64,000 nucleotides of DNA from contig OZ241366.1 in the NCBI GenBank assembly GCA_965199905.1, forward strand, positions 2,046,001-2,110,000. The letters are read 5' to 3'. The notes under the pieces are model-generated. The model saw nothing but the letters and a program-made list of their open reading frames with translations. It did not search any database and was not told the DNA's origin. Position 1 is the first letter of the stretch; every line of letters starts with the position of its first letter. The DNA comes from Ilyomonas sp965199905. GTDB taxonomy: Bacteria > Bacteroidota > Bacteroidia > Chitinophagales > Chitinophagaceae. The position numbers were made by a program, and so were the translations under genes. Shown here piece by piece: positions 34,419 to 42,826 of the stretch.

Positions 34419-35090
34419 TTACAAACCATACATGGCTTTTACCGTTCTTGCTTCATTTACGCTGTGAGTTCTTTGCAGGCTGAGCAAAGCATTCTGGTTA
34501 TTGAACTGGTGGAGATCATTGTAATTTTCGGTAACCTTATCTGCTATACTGCTGATAATCTCAATACGCTTGGCATCCGACATCTGTGTTACGAAAGAAT
34601 TCACTACACCTAACAACTCATCTACATTATTGACCGTCTCCTCCAGTATCCCGGAATAAACCTGAGACATGTAGAACAGTTCATCTGTTGTAAAATGGGA
34701 GTCGTTTTTAATTGTACTCCAGGCATTTTTGTATTCAGCAACCAGCTTTGCCTGCGTTTCCGAAATGTCTTTTACCTGATGATAGTAAGCAATTACTGAC
34801 TTGACTTCGGACAAGCCTTTATAATAATCGCTGTATAAATCCTTTTGTTTCTGTACCCAACCAGTGATGTCATTAAGGTGTGTTTTGCTCATGGCGTTTT
34901 CAATAAATTTTTGTGCATTTTGAAGCCATATGGTTTTGTTCTGCAACCGCTGAACTTTTAAGTCGATAGCCTTGATGACTTTGGTTACTCCCGCTTTAAT
35001 GTCGTCAGCTATCGGAATTTGAGCTTGCGTTTTGCCCGGAATGATAGAAAGAGAAAGCGATATCAATAAAACGGATATTATAAATTTCAT
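34419..35090 (-). CDS. traI: TraI/VirB5-like exported protein (DUF4141 type), paralogue 1
   Basis: 223 aa with signal peptide (about 1-23, ending TQAQ). Of the three copies this one fits TraI best: VTKVIKAIDLKVQRLQNKTI, W-L-Q-N-A-Q-K, then LFYMSQVYSGILEETVNNVD, MSDAKRIEIISSIADKVTEN and NNQNALLSLQRTHSVNEART. Predicted coiled-coil periplasmic protein working like TrbJ/VirB5. First of three tandem paralogues, 17 bp after a small lipoprotein gene. The symbol is by position and resemblance. Confidence 0.82.
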   Translation of the reverse strand: MKFIISVLLISLSLSIIPGKTQAQIPIADDIKAGVTKVIKAIDLKVQRLQNKTIWLQNAQKFIENAMSKTHLNDITGWVQKQKDLYSDYYKGLSEVKSVIAYYHQVKDISETQAKLVAEYKNAWSTIKNDSHFTTDELFYMSQVYSGILEETVNNVDELLGVVNSFVTQMSDAKRIEIISSIADKVTENYNDLHQFNNQNALLSLQRTHSVNEARTVKAMYGL

Positions 35091-35107
35091 GACCTGAGTT
35101 TTAAATC

Positions 35108-35494
35108 TTACTGGTTGATTTTATAGTAAGGATGAGCGCCGGCAAAAAGCCTGTTATTCTCCGGGTCGAACGAGAATGTTTTACCAAGCCTTTGTTCGTT
35201 GAGATTTTGTGATGCTTCGTCATACAGAGCTTTCATACTGCTCTCGGTATACTTAACTGGCAACAGTTTTCCATTTCGAATCGGTTGAAAAGCTGTATGA
35301 TTTACGATCAGAAAATTGTTTCCGTCTATGCACTTTATAAAGAGCGTATCGCAGGCAATGGCATATTCGTTCTTGATTTCTTTTACGTAAGTCCCAGGAA
35401 TGAAATCTTTGACACTAGCAGTACTATTACCATTGTGATTGCAGGCCACACAAAGCACGCAGCCAATGAATGCAATAAGAGTGAATTGACGCAT
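35108..35494 (-). CDS. Small lipoprotein in the tra operon, unknown function
   Basis: 128 aa. Signal peptide with lipobox CVLCVAC at about residues 12-18, then a small domain with FIPGTYVKEIKNEYAIACDT and LFIKCIDGNNFLIVNHTAFQ. It sits between traG and the TraI-like genes. Small lipoproteins at such places in type IV systems can act in entry exclusion or channel anchoring (like VirB7), but that is inference. No family recognised. Confidence 0.75.
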   Translation of the reverse strand: MRQFTLIAFIGCVLCVACNHNGNSTASVKDFIPGTYVKEIKNEYAIACDTLFIKCIDGNNFLIVNHTAFQPIRNGKLLPVKYTESSMKALYDEASQNLNEQRLGKTFSFDPENNRLFAGAHPYYKINQ

Positions 35495-35520
35495 AGTTTT
35501 AAATTTTGAATTGTATAGTT

Positions 35521-37971
35521 TTAAATTTCTGTCTTTAGGTCTGCAACCAGTTTTTGAATTCCCCTTTCCATGGTGCCATATTTTTCGGTGTATTCAGCAA
35601 CCTTTAGTTTTTCTCTTTCCTCAGTGGTGTATGTATAATACTCTTCTGGAGATAGCTCGTTGCGGTAGACTTTCATTACTTGCCCACCCAAGTCAATAAA
35701 TACCTCCCGGTATTTTTTCCCGGGTTCATTATTCCGGTTGACAGATAACAAAATGGTTTTTCCTTTTTCGGATAGACCCAGTGCCGCCTGCAAACCATCA
35801 AACTTGTTCATGAACTTTCGCATATCCATGAGAACCTTGATGTCAGCATTGTTGATAATCGCTTCTTTAATAACAGGCGAGCTAATTACATCGTCTAACT
35901 CCTGTGTTACTACAATCGCAATTCCATTGAACTTTCTTACCGTCTTGTAGACATACTTGATGAATTCCGCCATACCCGCTTTCGCAATCGCTTTCCAGGC
36001 TTCTTCAATCACCAACACTTTGCGGAGTCCTTTCAGCTTTCGCATTTTCGAAATGAAAAGTTCCATGATGATGAGTGTTACCACAGGAAAGAGAATCGGA
36101 TGGTCTTTGATATTATCCAGTTCAAAAACGATAAAGCGCTGCTGAAGAAGATCAAGATTTTGGTGTGCATTCAGCAGATAATCGAACTCGCCGTTTTTGT
36201 AATAGGGTCGTAGTACGTAAAGGAAGTTGTCTATATCAAAATCTTTATCCTTCACTTTATGTTCCTTTAAAACATCAACATAAATGTTGCTCAGGTAATC
36301 ATAGAAAGTATTAAAGCATGGGAACAAATCTGTATTGAGCGAAAGCCAGTCATAATATCCTTGCAGTGCATTTGACAAAGCCACATATTCTGCGCGATTG
36401 AAGCTTTCGTTTTCCTTCTTCCACAGCGATACAAGCAATGCTTTCAGGCTCTCTTTCTTTTCAGTATCTAGTGCTTCGCCGGCAGCGATGAAGAAGGGAT
36501 TAAACTCAATAGGATTTGTTTCTGTGTACGTGAAGTAATAACCATTCAGCAGCGTACATAAGCCTTTATAACTACCGCCGATATCCACGATCACTGCATG
36601 AGCACCATTGTCATACAATGACCGGGACAGATGATTGGTAAAAACAGATTTACCGCCACCGGAACCGCCCACTACAATCATGTTCCGGTTCGTAATTAGC
36701 CCTTGCTGCATGGGTTCGTCAAACAAGTCGACGTTGACTGGTACACCATACAGCCGTTCCGATAAACGCAGAGTGCAATGAGCGCTGCTTTTGTACAAAC
36801 TATCACTGTTCACAAAACAGGAAGCCTGATCAACGAACGTTTCAATGACATGATCTCTTGGTAAGTCGGCATAATTGCCGGGAATACCGGCATAAAACAA
36901 TTGAGGTCCGCAAACAGTTTCCTGCTTGGGAGTTGCATCAAGCTGCGCAAAAGCAGCTCTCACCGTTTCCGTATGGAGTTTCCCTTCGTCATAATTATCT
37001 GCAATCGTCATCACGGTAACATTGAGAAAACAAGGTCTTCGGCTGTTGGCAGTCAATTCGTGCAGATACTGATTGATGCCGTCATTTGACACTGCATTTT
37101 CGCGTGAGTACCGGGCAAGGGATAAGGTTCTTTTTGCCTTTCGTTCATTTCGCCGCACACTTTCGTTGGCATTGCCAAGAAATATGTATGTAGTGGTAAT
37201 ATGGTTTATTGGAAGTAACAAGCCAATGGGAGCTGCATATCCAACCGGGAATACCGTTTTGTCTGTTGTGTAAGCTTCATGGGTAATGCGGGAAGAACAG
37301 TATGCCGGGAAACTGTCTACATCAGCCAACGTAAAAAATTGACAGATTTCATCTCCAATCTGAACGTTTCTATCCAGACCAATGTCTTTGATGACCGGCT
37401 TGTTTTTATCCGTCTGAAACAAATACTCTTCAATGAAGCCAGCTGTTTTCTCACCGCTTATTAAGTCATCATCGGTGAGCCGGTACAGATTGATGCCTGC
37501 TTCTTTCATTAAGCGCTTAAATTGTCCTGCTATAGTTTCCCAATCCTGCAAGGCACTTTTCTGTACAGTTTGCTGTGGTGCGAATGATTCGCGGATTAAG
37601 CCATTGAGTCCTGAGGAGGCTTCCTGTCGGTTAGCAGGCATCTTCACGATACTGATATAGCAAATGTGTGCCTGGTACTTACGGCCATTAAAAAAGCGGT
37701 TGCTTGCGGTCGAAAGAAAACTTTTCCTCTCGCCTTTTTCTTCAACCGTTCTACTTTTATAATAGTCCTGCTGAACAAATAAAGTGTCATCCGGCAAAGC
37801 TTGAATCGCTTTGATTCTTGCCTGGTTTAAAGCTTCATATTCCTCGTTTGAACGGGTGAGACATTCAGGATATTCAGCCTTGAATACAATAGTAATATCG
37901 CCATTCTTCGAAAGAATACAATTGTGTTCTACTGTTGCAATTGGCGTGTGTTTGTCCATCCACTTTTCCAT
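35521..37971 (-). CDS. traG: Conjugative transposon ATPase TraG (VirB4-like)
   Basis: Motor ATPase of the transfer channel. 816 aa from the ATG at 37971, which overlaps the traF stop as T-A-A-T-G; the frame is open 132 bp further upstream inside traF, but that part is not TraG-like. The start reads MEKWMDKHTPIATVEHNCIL. Walker A GGSGGGKS is at residues 435-442, and the VirB4 Walker B block KVLVIEEAWKAIAKAGMAEF and ATQELDDV-like VVTQELDDVISSP follow. Length agrees with the family. Confidence 0.96.
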   Translation of the reverse strand: MEKWMDKHTPIATVEHNCILSKNGDITIVFKAEYPECLTRSNEEYEALNQARIKAIQALPDDTLFVQQDYYKSRTVEEKGERKSFLSTASNRFFNGRKYQAHICYISIVKMPANRQEASSGLNGLIRESFAPQQTVQKSALQDWETIAGQFKRLMKEAGINLYRLTDDDLISGEKTAGFIEEYLFQTDKNKPVIKDIGLDRNVQIGDEICQFFTLADVDSFPAYCSSRITHEAYTTDKTVFPVGYAAPIGLLLPINHITTTYIFLGNANESVRRNERKAKRTLSLARYSRENAVSNDGINQYLHELTANSRRPCFLNVTVMTIADNYDEGKLHTETVRAAFAQLDATPKQETVCGPQLFYAGIPGNYADLPRDHVIETFVDQASCFVNSDSLYKSSAHCTLRLSERLYGVPVNVDLFDEPMQQGLITNRNMIVVGGSGGGKSVFTNHLSRSLYDNGAHAVIVDIGGSYKGLCTLLNGYYFTYTETNPIEFNPFFIAAGEALDTEKKESLKALLVSLWKKENESFNRAEYVALSNALQGYYDWLSLNTDLFPCFNTFYDYLSNIYVDVLKEHKVKDKDFDIDNFLYVLRPYYKNGEFDYLLNAHQNLDLLQQRFIVFELDNIKDHPILFPVVTLIIMELFISKMRKLKGLRKVLVIEEAWKAIAKAGMAEFIKYVYKTVRKFNGIAIVVTQELDDVISSPVIKEAIINNADIKVLMDMRKFMNKFDGLQAALGLSEKGKTILLSVNRNNEPGKKYREVFIDLGGQVMKVYRNELSPEEYYTYTTEEREKLKVAEYTEKYGTMERGIQKLVADLKTEI

Positions 37972-38285
37972 TACTTTCCAATTAAAAATCTTCTTGATTT
38001 GCTTTTCAGCAGATTGGGAATTTTTCTCTGTGCTCTTTTCCGCATCAATCCGTGTTGCCCATATTTGCCGTTTAGACGATAGACATAATAGAATACAAAA
38101 CAACCCAAACTCAGTCCAATGACGACTACCAAATAAGGATTCAAACCGGCGATATACATGGCACTGAATAACATCAATACAACGACCAATCCCCCGCCGA
38201 AGTAGCCGATATATTGCGCTTTAAGTCCTCTGAATTCAAGCGGGCGATTGATGCCTTTATTGATGCTGTATATTGTGTTGCCCAT
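37971..38285 (-). CDS. traF: Conjugative transposon protein TraF (DUF4133, VirB3-like)
   Basis: 104-aa inner-membrane protein. INKGINRPLEFRGLKAQYIG at the N-terminus, followed by two adjacent transmembrane helices (about 26-46 and 49-69) and a basic tail, is the complete DUF4133 signature. It lies 9 bp after traE, and its stop overlaps the traG start by one base. Confidence 0.95.
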   Translation of the reverse strand: MGNTIYSINKGINRPLEFRGLKAQYIGYFGGGLVVVLMLFSAMYIAGLNPYLVVVIGLSLGCFVFYYVYRLNGKYGQHGLMRKRAQRKIPNLLKSKSRRFLIGK

Positions 38286-38294
38286 GCTGATTGC

Positions 38295-38621
38295 TTATAC
38301 CCCAAAGAATGATTTTAACACGGTTGCCACCACAACCAGAAAGACACAAGAGCCAAACCAGGCAGCTGCTGTAGAACCTGTATCGGGATGCCCGTTACTC
38401 CACTTTTGATAAACTTTCACGGCCCCTACCAATCCGACGATTGCTCCTACTGCATACATCAGATTTGCGCCGGATGCGAAATAACTTTTGACCATGCTGG
38501 TTGCCTGATTGATACCTGCATTGCCATCCTGTGCATTTGAATCATTGCTCATTAAAACCAACATAAGTATCAGACTTGCAGCTCCTGTCCATTTTTTGTT
38601 TACCCACATTTTCGTTCTCAC
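38295..38621 (-). CDS. traE: Conjugative transposon protein TraE (DUF4134, VirB2-like)
   Basis: 108 aa. Signal peptide ending near SNAQDG, then GINQATSMVKSYFASGANLM, YAVGAIVGLVGAVKVYQKW and a second helix WFGSCVFLVVVATVLKSFFG: the DUF4134 pattern of two helices joined by NGHPDTGSTAA. Thought to be pilin-like. First of the core tra genes read on the minus strand; its TTTATTATCT-poor upstream gap of about 160 bp may hold the operon promoter, but I found no clear box. Confidence 0.94.
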   Translation of the reverse strand: MRTKMWVNKKWTGAASLILMLVLMSNDSNAQDGNAGINQATSMVKSYFASGANLMYAVGAIVGLVGAVKVYQKWSNGHPDTGSTAAAWFGSCVFLVVVATVLKSFFGV

Positions 38622-38783
38622 ATTTCCTCCTTTATTTTTATTTTAGATAAGGCAAAACATTACCTGTTGCTCCTGTTCCCGTCATTACAGGGAACAGGTT
38701 AGCAATCAGGCAGATTTCCTGCACCGTGATCATTATCCGCACATGGTTTTACTGCTCTTCAGCAGTGCAGGCAAGTGTTCCAC

Positions 38784-39263
38784 TCACTCTCTCCACAATT
38801 CACTCAACTCGTCCGCGCTTACATGAATGGAACAGTAATTTTCTGTGGAAATGGCCATTAGCTGGTTTAGCTCGTATTTGTGTTCACAATTTAAGAGAGA
38901 AGGATATTTTCTGATAATCCGCTTTAAAGTTTGAAGCAACTTTTCCTTTGTTATGTCTTCATCACAGGAAGAGAGATAAGCCACGATTTCATCCACAAAG
39001 TCCTGCGATTCCGGATTGGGGTTTGTCTCCTTTGCATCGAAGTGATCATTATCTAAAATAGGCTCACCAAATAGATTTTTGCTTTGTATTTCATCTACAT
39101 CACTCTGTTGTGGAAATGCTGTATAAGCATCGACATTCCCTTTAGCTGAAACAGCTAATTTGATTCGGTTATGATAAAAGACAAAGCCAATAATAGCATA
39201 ATAAACTCCCAAACACAAGCTTACAATCAAGGCATAGCTTGCCCATGTTAATGATATACTCAT
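38784..39263 (-). CDS. Element-associated membrane-anchored protein, unknown function
   Basis: 159 aa. One N-terminal transmembrane helix (about residues 8-29, YALIVSLCLGVYYAIIGFVF), then an acidic linker and a helical C-terminal domain (about 85-159: VDEIVAYLSSCDEDITKEKL, LLQTLKRIIRKYPSLLNC). Genes of this type are common immediately upstream of traE in Bacteroidota elements and are annotated as hypothetical. Possibly an assembly factor; no motif supports more. Confidence 0.75.
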   Translation of the reverse strand: MSISLTWASYALIVSLCLGVYYAIIGFVFYHNRIKLAVSAKGNVDAYTAFPQQSDVDEIQSKNLFGEPILDNDHFDAKETNPNPESQDFVDEIVAYLSSCDEDITKEKLLQTLKRIIRKYPSLLNCEHKYELNQLMAISTENYCSIHVSADELSELWRE

Positions 39264-39307
39264 AACTCACATTTTCCTACTTCACAAAATTTGTTAGCGA
39301 ACCGACC

Positions 39308-39724
39308 TTACGCCGGCGATAGAGATTGATTCTTTTTCATCCTGAACGATTGGAGTTGTTTTAAAACAAATAACAGAAAGGACACGAAAAACAAGCTAAG
39401 CATTAATAGCGGAAGGAATTGATGAAAAGTTGGATAATTGTAGGAACCTCCCGGTTGAGTAAAAAATCTGACAAGCGATAGAATCATACTAACGGCACCC
39501 GACAAGCCTATATAGGCCTTTACTGGAGTTTGTTTGCTGCCGCCGGACAAGAACACTAATATAAGCCCTGCAATGCCTAAAATAGAATGCAGAAGCACAT
39601 GTGTAAGCCCAAGCATCAACAGGGTAAGATAAAAGAAGCCGGTTGATTGCCCGCTAATAATAATGACACAGAATAATATCGCTACCGTGATGGAATGAGA
39701 GAATATATGCTTTAAGCGTACCAT
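39308..39724 (-). CDS. Small polytopic membrane protein, unknown function
   Basis: 138 aa with four predicted transmembrane helices (about 10-28, 30-60, 68-88, 100-122) and short charged ends (RMKKNQSLSPA). No family motif recognised. It lies between the anchored 159-aa protein and a large lipoprotein gene, all on the minus strand, so it belongs to the accessory set at the upstream end of the transfer region. Confidence 0.7.
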   Translation of the reverse strand: MVRLKHIFSHSITVAILFCVIIISGQSTGFFYLTLLMLGLTHVLLHSILGIAGLILVFLSGGSKQTPVKAYIGLSGAVSMILSLVRFFTQPGGSYNYPTFHQFLPLLMLSLFFVSFLLFVLKQLQSFRMKKNQSLSPA

Positions 39725-39761
39725 ACAAATAGATTTTTGAAATTAAAAGATTGATGTCTTA

Positions 39762-41087
39762 TTAAGGATTGTCGCTACCACCGCATGAGCCATGACTTTC
39801 GCCAACATAACCGCATACACCAGGTATATCTATCTGACCATAAGAGTCGTTACCGTTGTTCTGAAATCCTTTCATAGTGTCGAACAAACCTTGTGGTGTG
39901 TTTGAGTAAGTATTGGTACCAGGTATCTGAAACTTCGGAATCGTGAGGGTTTCACCCGTATTTGTGGCATTGAATACTGCTAAAGCAAAATCAGTACAGT
40001 TCCAGGTTTCAATATTATAATCTCTATCAGAAAGACTCTGCGCTGTATTGAGCGCTGCCTGAAATTCGGTACTACTTATTGATGCAGTAAGAGATGAATT
40101 GAATTTATGTCCGGCATTGTCTACCATTTTACTGTCAACATTAGCACTGGAAAGTGACTTCCATCCAGTGACCGGGTAAAATCCGATGTTCTGTTGAACA
40201 CTGCTACTACCACTTACCTTTCTCAATTGAACGAACGTGTGTCCCACTTCACCAGTAGAATAATTGAAAAGCTGACCAGGGTCTCCGTTCACCGGAATAT
40301 CTGCATAGAGAGTGATTTGATAAGTGGCATTTGCGTCAGGCACAGTGCTGAAACATTTGGTATAGTCTGACACCTTGATAGGAGAATCATCGTTTGATTC
40401 AACTTCGATATTCATGGTTTTATCCTCATGAACTGGTGTAGTAGTTGTTCCCGCACTTCCACCGCCTCCGCCGCCAGATGAGCCGTAAGTGTAACCGCCG
40501 CCTCCGCCGCCATAACCGTAATCGTAGAAGCCTCCGTACCAATACCAATCGCCACTATAAGCACCATCTGAGGTATAGGAAGTGACAACAACTTCCGGCA
40601 AATCCTGGGTGCCTGCAGGTTCTTCCTCCAGTAAAGAGGTTTCATTGTTTACCCTTTTCCATCTGCCATTAACAACTTCCCTTGCTACTGATATTTTCCG
40701 GTTGAGCGAGTTGATGACAAATTGGCCGCGAAACAAAAAGTCATTTGAGTTTTTAACATCATTCGCTTTGTCGGCATGGATGATTCTACCGTCTTTAATA
40801 TCACCGACACTATCCGCTTTTAGCAGGATAAAATCAGTTGCTAAGTCTTTTCCCTGAAAAGCAATTCTCACAAAATAATTTGTGCTTTGTGCGTCTTTGC
40901 TTTTGTACCAGCGACTTTCGTCCAGACTTGAATAATCACTATTTGATAGACTATCTTTAAGCTCTGATTTAACTGAACTGAAGAAAGACTCATCGGAAAT
41001 AATTCTCTGTTGAGATGAGGGTGAAACATCCTTCTTACAAGAAAAGAAACATAAACCCATCACTGCAATTGCAAACCACTGTTTCAT
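39762..41087 (-). CDS. Large lipoprotein with Gly/Tyr-rich linker and a peptidase-like C-terminal domain
   Basis: 441 aa. Lipobox GLCFFSC at about residues 11-17. An N-terminal alpha/beta part (20-160) is followed by a low-complexity linker (about 180-225) of Gly, Tyr and Trp with runs of Gly, then a C-terminal domain (240-420) containing GEVGHTFVQLRKV and YNIETWNCTDFALAVFNA. The spaced His and N-C-T-D-F Cys are reminiscent of NlpC/P60-, CHAP- or LRAT-like thiol folds, so a peptidoglycan or acyl hydrolase is possible. Not proven. Head gene of the accessory run before the tra genes. Confidence 0.78.
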   Translation of the reverse strand: MKQWFAIAVMGLCFFSCKKDVSPSSQQRIISDESFFSSVKSELKDSLSNSDYSSLDESRWYKSKDAQSTNYFVRIAFQGKDLATDFILLKADSVGDIKDGRIIHADKANDVKNSNDFLFRGQFVINSLNRKISVAREVVNGRWKRVNNETSLLEEEPAGTQDLPEVVVTSYTSDGAYSGDWYWYGGFYDYGYGGGGGGYTYGSSGGGGGGSAGTTTTPVHEDKTMNIEVESNDDSPIKVSDYTKCFSTVPDANATYQITLYADIPVNGDPGQLFNYSTGEVGHTFVQLRKVSGSSSVQQNIGFYPVTGWKSLSSANVDSKMVDNAGHKFNSSLTASISSTEFQAALNTAQSLSDRDYNIETWNCTDFALAVFNATNTGETLTIPKFQIPGTNTYSNTPQGLFDTMKGFQNNGNDSYGQIDIPGVCGYVGESHGSCGGSDNP

Positions 41088-41178
41088 TTTGTTTTGTTTG
41101 ATAGTGTAAAATTAGATTGAGGTATGTGAAAGCTGTATTGGAAAATGACAAGAAATTGGGTTGGAAAATTACAAGTCT

Positions 41179-41769
41179 TTAACTCGCATATTTCGCTTTG
41201 ATCTTGCTGAAATAAGCTTCGTCAATATTCAGATAACTGGCTATAAACTTTGCCGGCAGCTGCAAAGTGATTTCTGGTTGCGTTTCCATTAATAAGCTAT
41301 AGCGTTCTGCGGCGGTATGTAGTGAAAGAATACGCTGTCTCTTTTCGCTTTCTACATAATACTTTTCCAGTAAAGCCGCGCGGTGCAGATTAAACTCTGG
41401 AAAGCGCTTGTAGACTTCTTCTAATTGCCTGTATGATATTGACCAGGTGATACAGTCCTCCAAAGCCTGGATGTATTGATAACTCTTTATCTGTTGCAGG
41501 AAGCTTTCTACCGATATAATGACATTCCCTGCTGTCATAAACCAAATGCAGATTTCGTGTGCTCCATTATCATAGAAGCATCTTACCATTCCTTCTTCTA
41601 TAAAATGAATACAATTACTTACCTGTCCGGCCTGTAGCAGGTACGAACGTTTCTTATAGACAGCTCTTTGTAAAGTATTTTCGAGATGCTTTTGTAAATC
41701 GCCCGATAATGGCGCAATGGAATTTAATAACTGAAACAACTTTTTCATCTTCACCTCATTTTCATTCAC
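41179..41769 (-). CDS. Crp/Fnr-family transcriptional regulator
   Basis: 196 aa. N-terminal cyclic-nucleotide-binding-like jelly roll (about 20-120: YLLQAGQVSNCIHFIEEGMV, IWFMTAGNVIISVESFL), a dimer helix, and a C-terminal winged HTH (about 150-195: ERYSLLMETQPEITLQLPAK, FIASYLNIDEAYFSKIKAK). This is the Bacteroidota Crp-like type without a cAMP-binding signature. It lies 90 bp upstream of the lipoprotein gene and could control the transfer region or the cargo. Confidence 0.9.
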   Translation of the reverse strand: MNENEVKMKKLFQLLNSIAPLSGDLQKHLENTLQRAVYKKRSYLLQAGQVSNCIHFIEEGMVRCFYDNGAHEICIWFMTAGNVIISVESFLQQIKSYQYIQALEDCITWSISYRQLEEVYKRFPEFNLHRAALLEKYYVESEKRQRILSLHTAAERYSLLMETQPEITLQLPAKFIASYLNIDEAYFSKIKAKYAS

Positions 41770-41816
41770 ACACTTTCGGAAGCTGAATCGTTATAAAGGA
41801 TATTGCCAAAACTACC

Positions 41817-42059
41817 TTAATCAGGAACAAACACTTTCCTGCTAACCTCTAAAGCCTGAGCAAGTTTTGTAAGGTATGATATTGTAAAATTTATCTTCCC
41901 TGTTTCGATACGGTTTATCTGGCTGGAAGGAACACCGCATTCGTTAGCCAATTCTTCCTGTGTCAGGTTTTTACCAAGTCGGAGTTCCCGGACTTTTGAC
42001 CCGATAGCTTTAATTAAATCATCATCTCTAAAACGGTTGTTTGAACCCTTTTTTGACAC
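41817..42059 (-). CDS. XRE-family helix-turn-helix regulator
   Basis: 80 aa, essentially one HTH domain: KAIGSKVRELRLGKNLTQEE, LANECGVPSSQINRIETGKI, then a short C-terminal helix LAQALEVSRKVF. A phage-repressor-like DNA-binding protein. It is oriented away from the SIR2/SEFIR module and 770 bp from it; with the Crp-like gene it forms the regulatory head of the minus-strand region. Confidence 0.92.
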   Translation of the reverse strand: MSKKGSNNRFRDDDLIKAIGSKVRELRLGKNLTQEELANECGVPSSQINRIETGKINFTISYLTKLAQALEVSRKVFVPD

Positions 42060-42186
42060 AAGTCAAAAAGACACTATGTACAAATTCTGGTCAATAGCGA
42101 ACTCGCCTGTTTTTAAAATCTCCACTTTCATAATTTGATAAGGAGAAGAGTTATTCTACTTGATAAATCAGCAATCTTGGTTTTAG

Positions 42187-42566
42187 AATTTATTATGTAA
42201 GATAGTGCCGATAACGCTGCACATTGAGCATTTTGATTTGCTGTTGGTGAATGTGGAGGCCAAGTGCCCGCAGTTTGTGATGGCGTACCTGAGAAAGCGA
42301 GGCAGGGTAAGGGTGAGATACGGCATAGTGGTATTGAGGGTGTGATAAAGAGGAAGGGCCGCGGGCAGCCGGTGGCGAATGCGGTGGTGAGTTTGGAGAA
42401 TACGGATAAGAAGGCGGTGAGCGGGCTGCCGGGTGATTATAGATTGGTGGAGGTGAGACCGGGATGGTATTATGTGGTGGTGACCGCCGTGGGGGGTACG
42501 GATGTGGCTCGGGTGCTGCATAAGGTAGAACATGGAAAGGTGGTGAAAATGGATTTTGAGGTGTAG
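42187..42566 (+). pseudogene. Fragmented GC-rich gene with a carboxypeptidase-regulatory-like end
   Basis: GC-rich DNA unlike the AT-rich SIR2 region that follows. From 42264 (GTG) one frame gives a protein-like stretch ending GQPVANAVVSLENTDKKAVS, GDYRLVEVRPGWYYVVVTAV: the beta-sandwich pattern of carboxypeptidase regulatory-like domains. Just upstream, another frame (about 42187-42345) also reads protein-like (VPITLHIEHFDLLLVNVEAK, CPQFVMAYLRKRGR) but lacks a start. Two adjacent coding-like frames suggest a frameshifted remnant of a longer gene; a short real gene from 42264 cannot be excluded. Confidence 0.4.
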
Positions 42567-42750
42567 ATAGATTGATTTGGTTTTTGGAAGCGTGGGTGGT
42601 GAGCCTGCGCTTTTTTTTTGTGATTGGTTCTGTTGGGTGGGGATACCTAACGGTAGGAAAGACTCTAATGCAATGATCGTATGAAACCACAATGTCCCGG
42701 GGCGGAGACATCGTGGGGAAGGAGGAAAGGGTGAAAAACCCGCTAATTTT

Positions 42751-42776
42751 AAAGGAGGATTTTAGCCTCCTTTTTC
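42751..42776 (+). terminator. Intrinsic terminator upstream of the SIR2/SEFIR module
   Basis: AAAGGAGG and CCTCCTTT arms with a 9-nt loop followed by TTTCTTT. It lies 50 bp before the first SIR2-like start and would insulate it from plus-strand read-through. Confidence 0.75.
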
Positions 42777-42826
42777 TTTACTTTGAAAGATTCATTTTGG
42801 GTATTATTTTAAACTTGTTTATTGCT

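Noticed and set aside
37972..38103. 44-codon N-terminal extension of traG inside traF
   Set aside because: The extension overlaps traF, lacks TraG features, and a T-A-A-T-G stop-start junction at 37971-37973 gives the normal family start.
40412..40645. Minus-strand frame overlapping the Gly-rich lipoprotein
   Set aside because: It is an out-of-frame reading of the low-complexity linker DNA.
42183..42711. Two long overlapping minus-strand frames rich in Pro, His and Ser
   Set aside because: They are complements of the GC-rich plus-strand fragment; composition is typical of antisense frames and no protein pattern is seen.
42692..42826. 45-codon upstream extension of the first SIR2-like gene
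   Set aside because: It runs through an intrinsic terminator and a low-complexity stretch; the ATG at 42827 leads directly into the NAD-binding strand as in the family.
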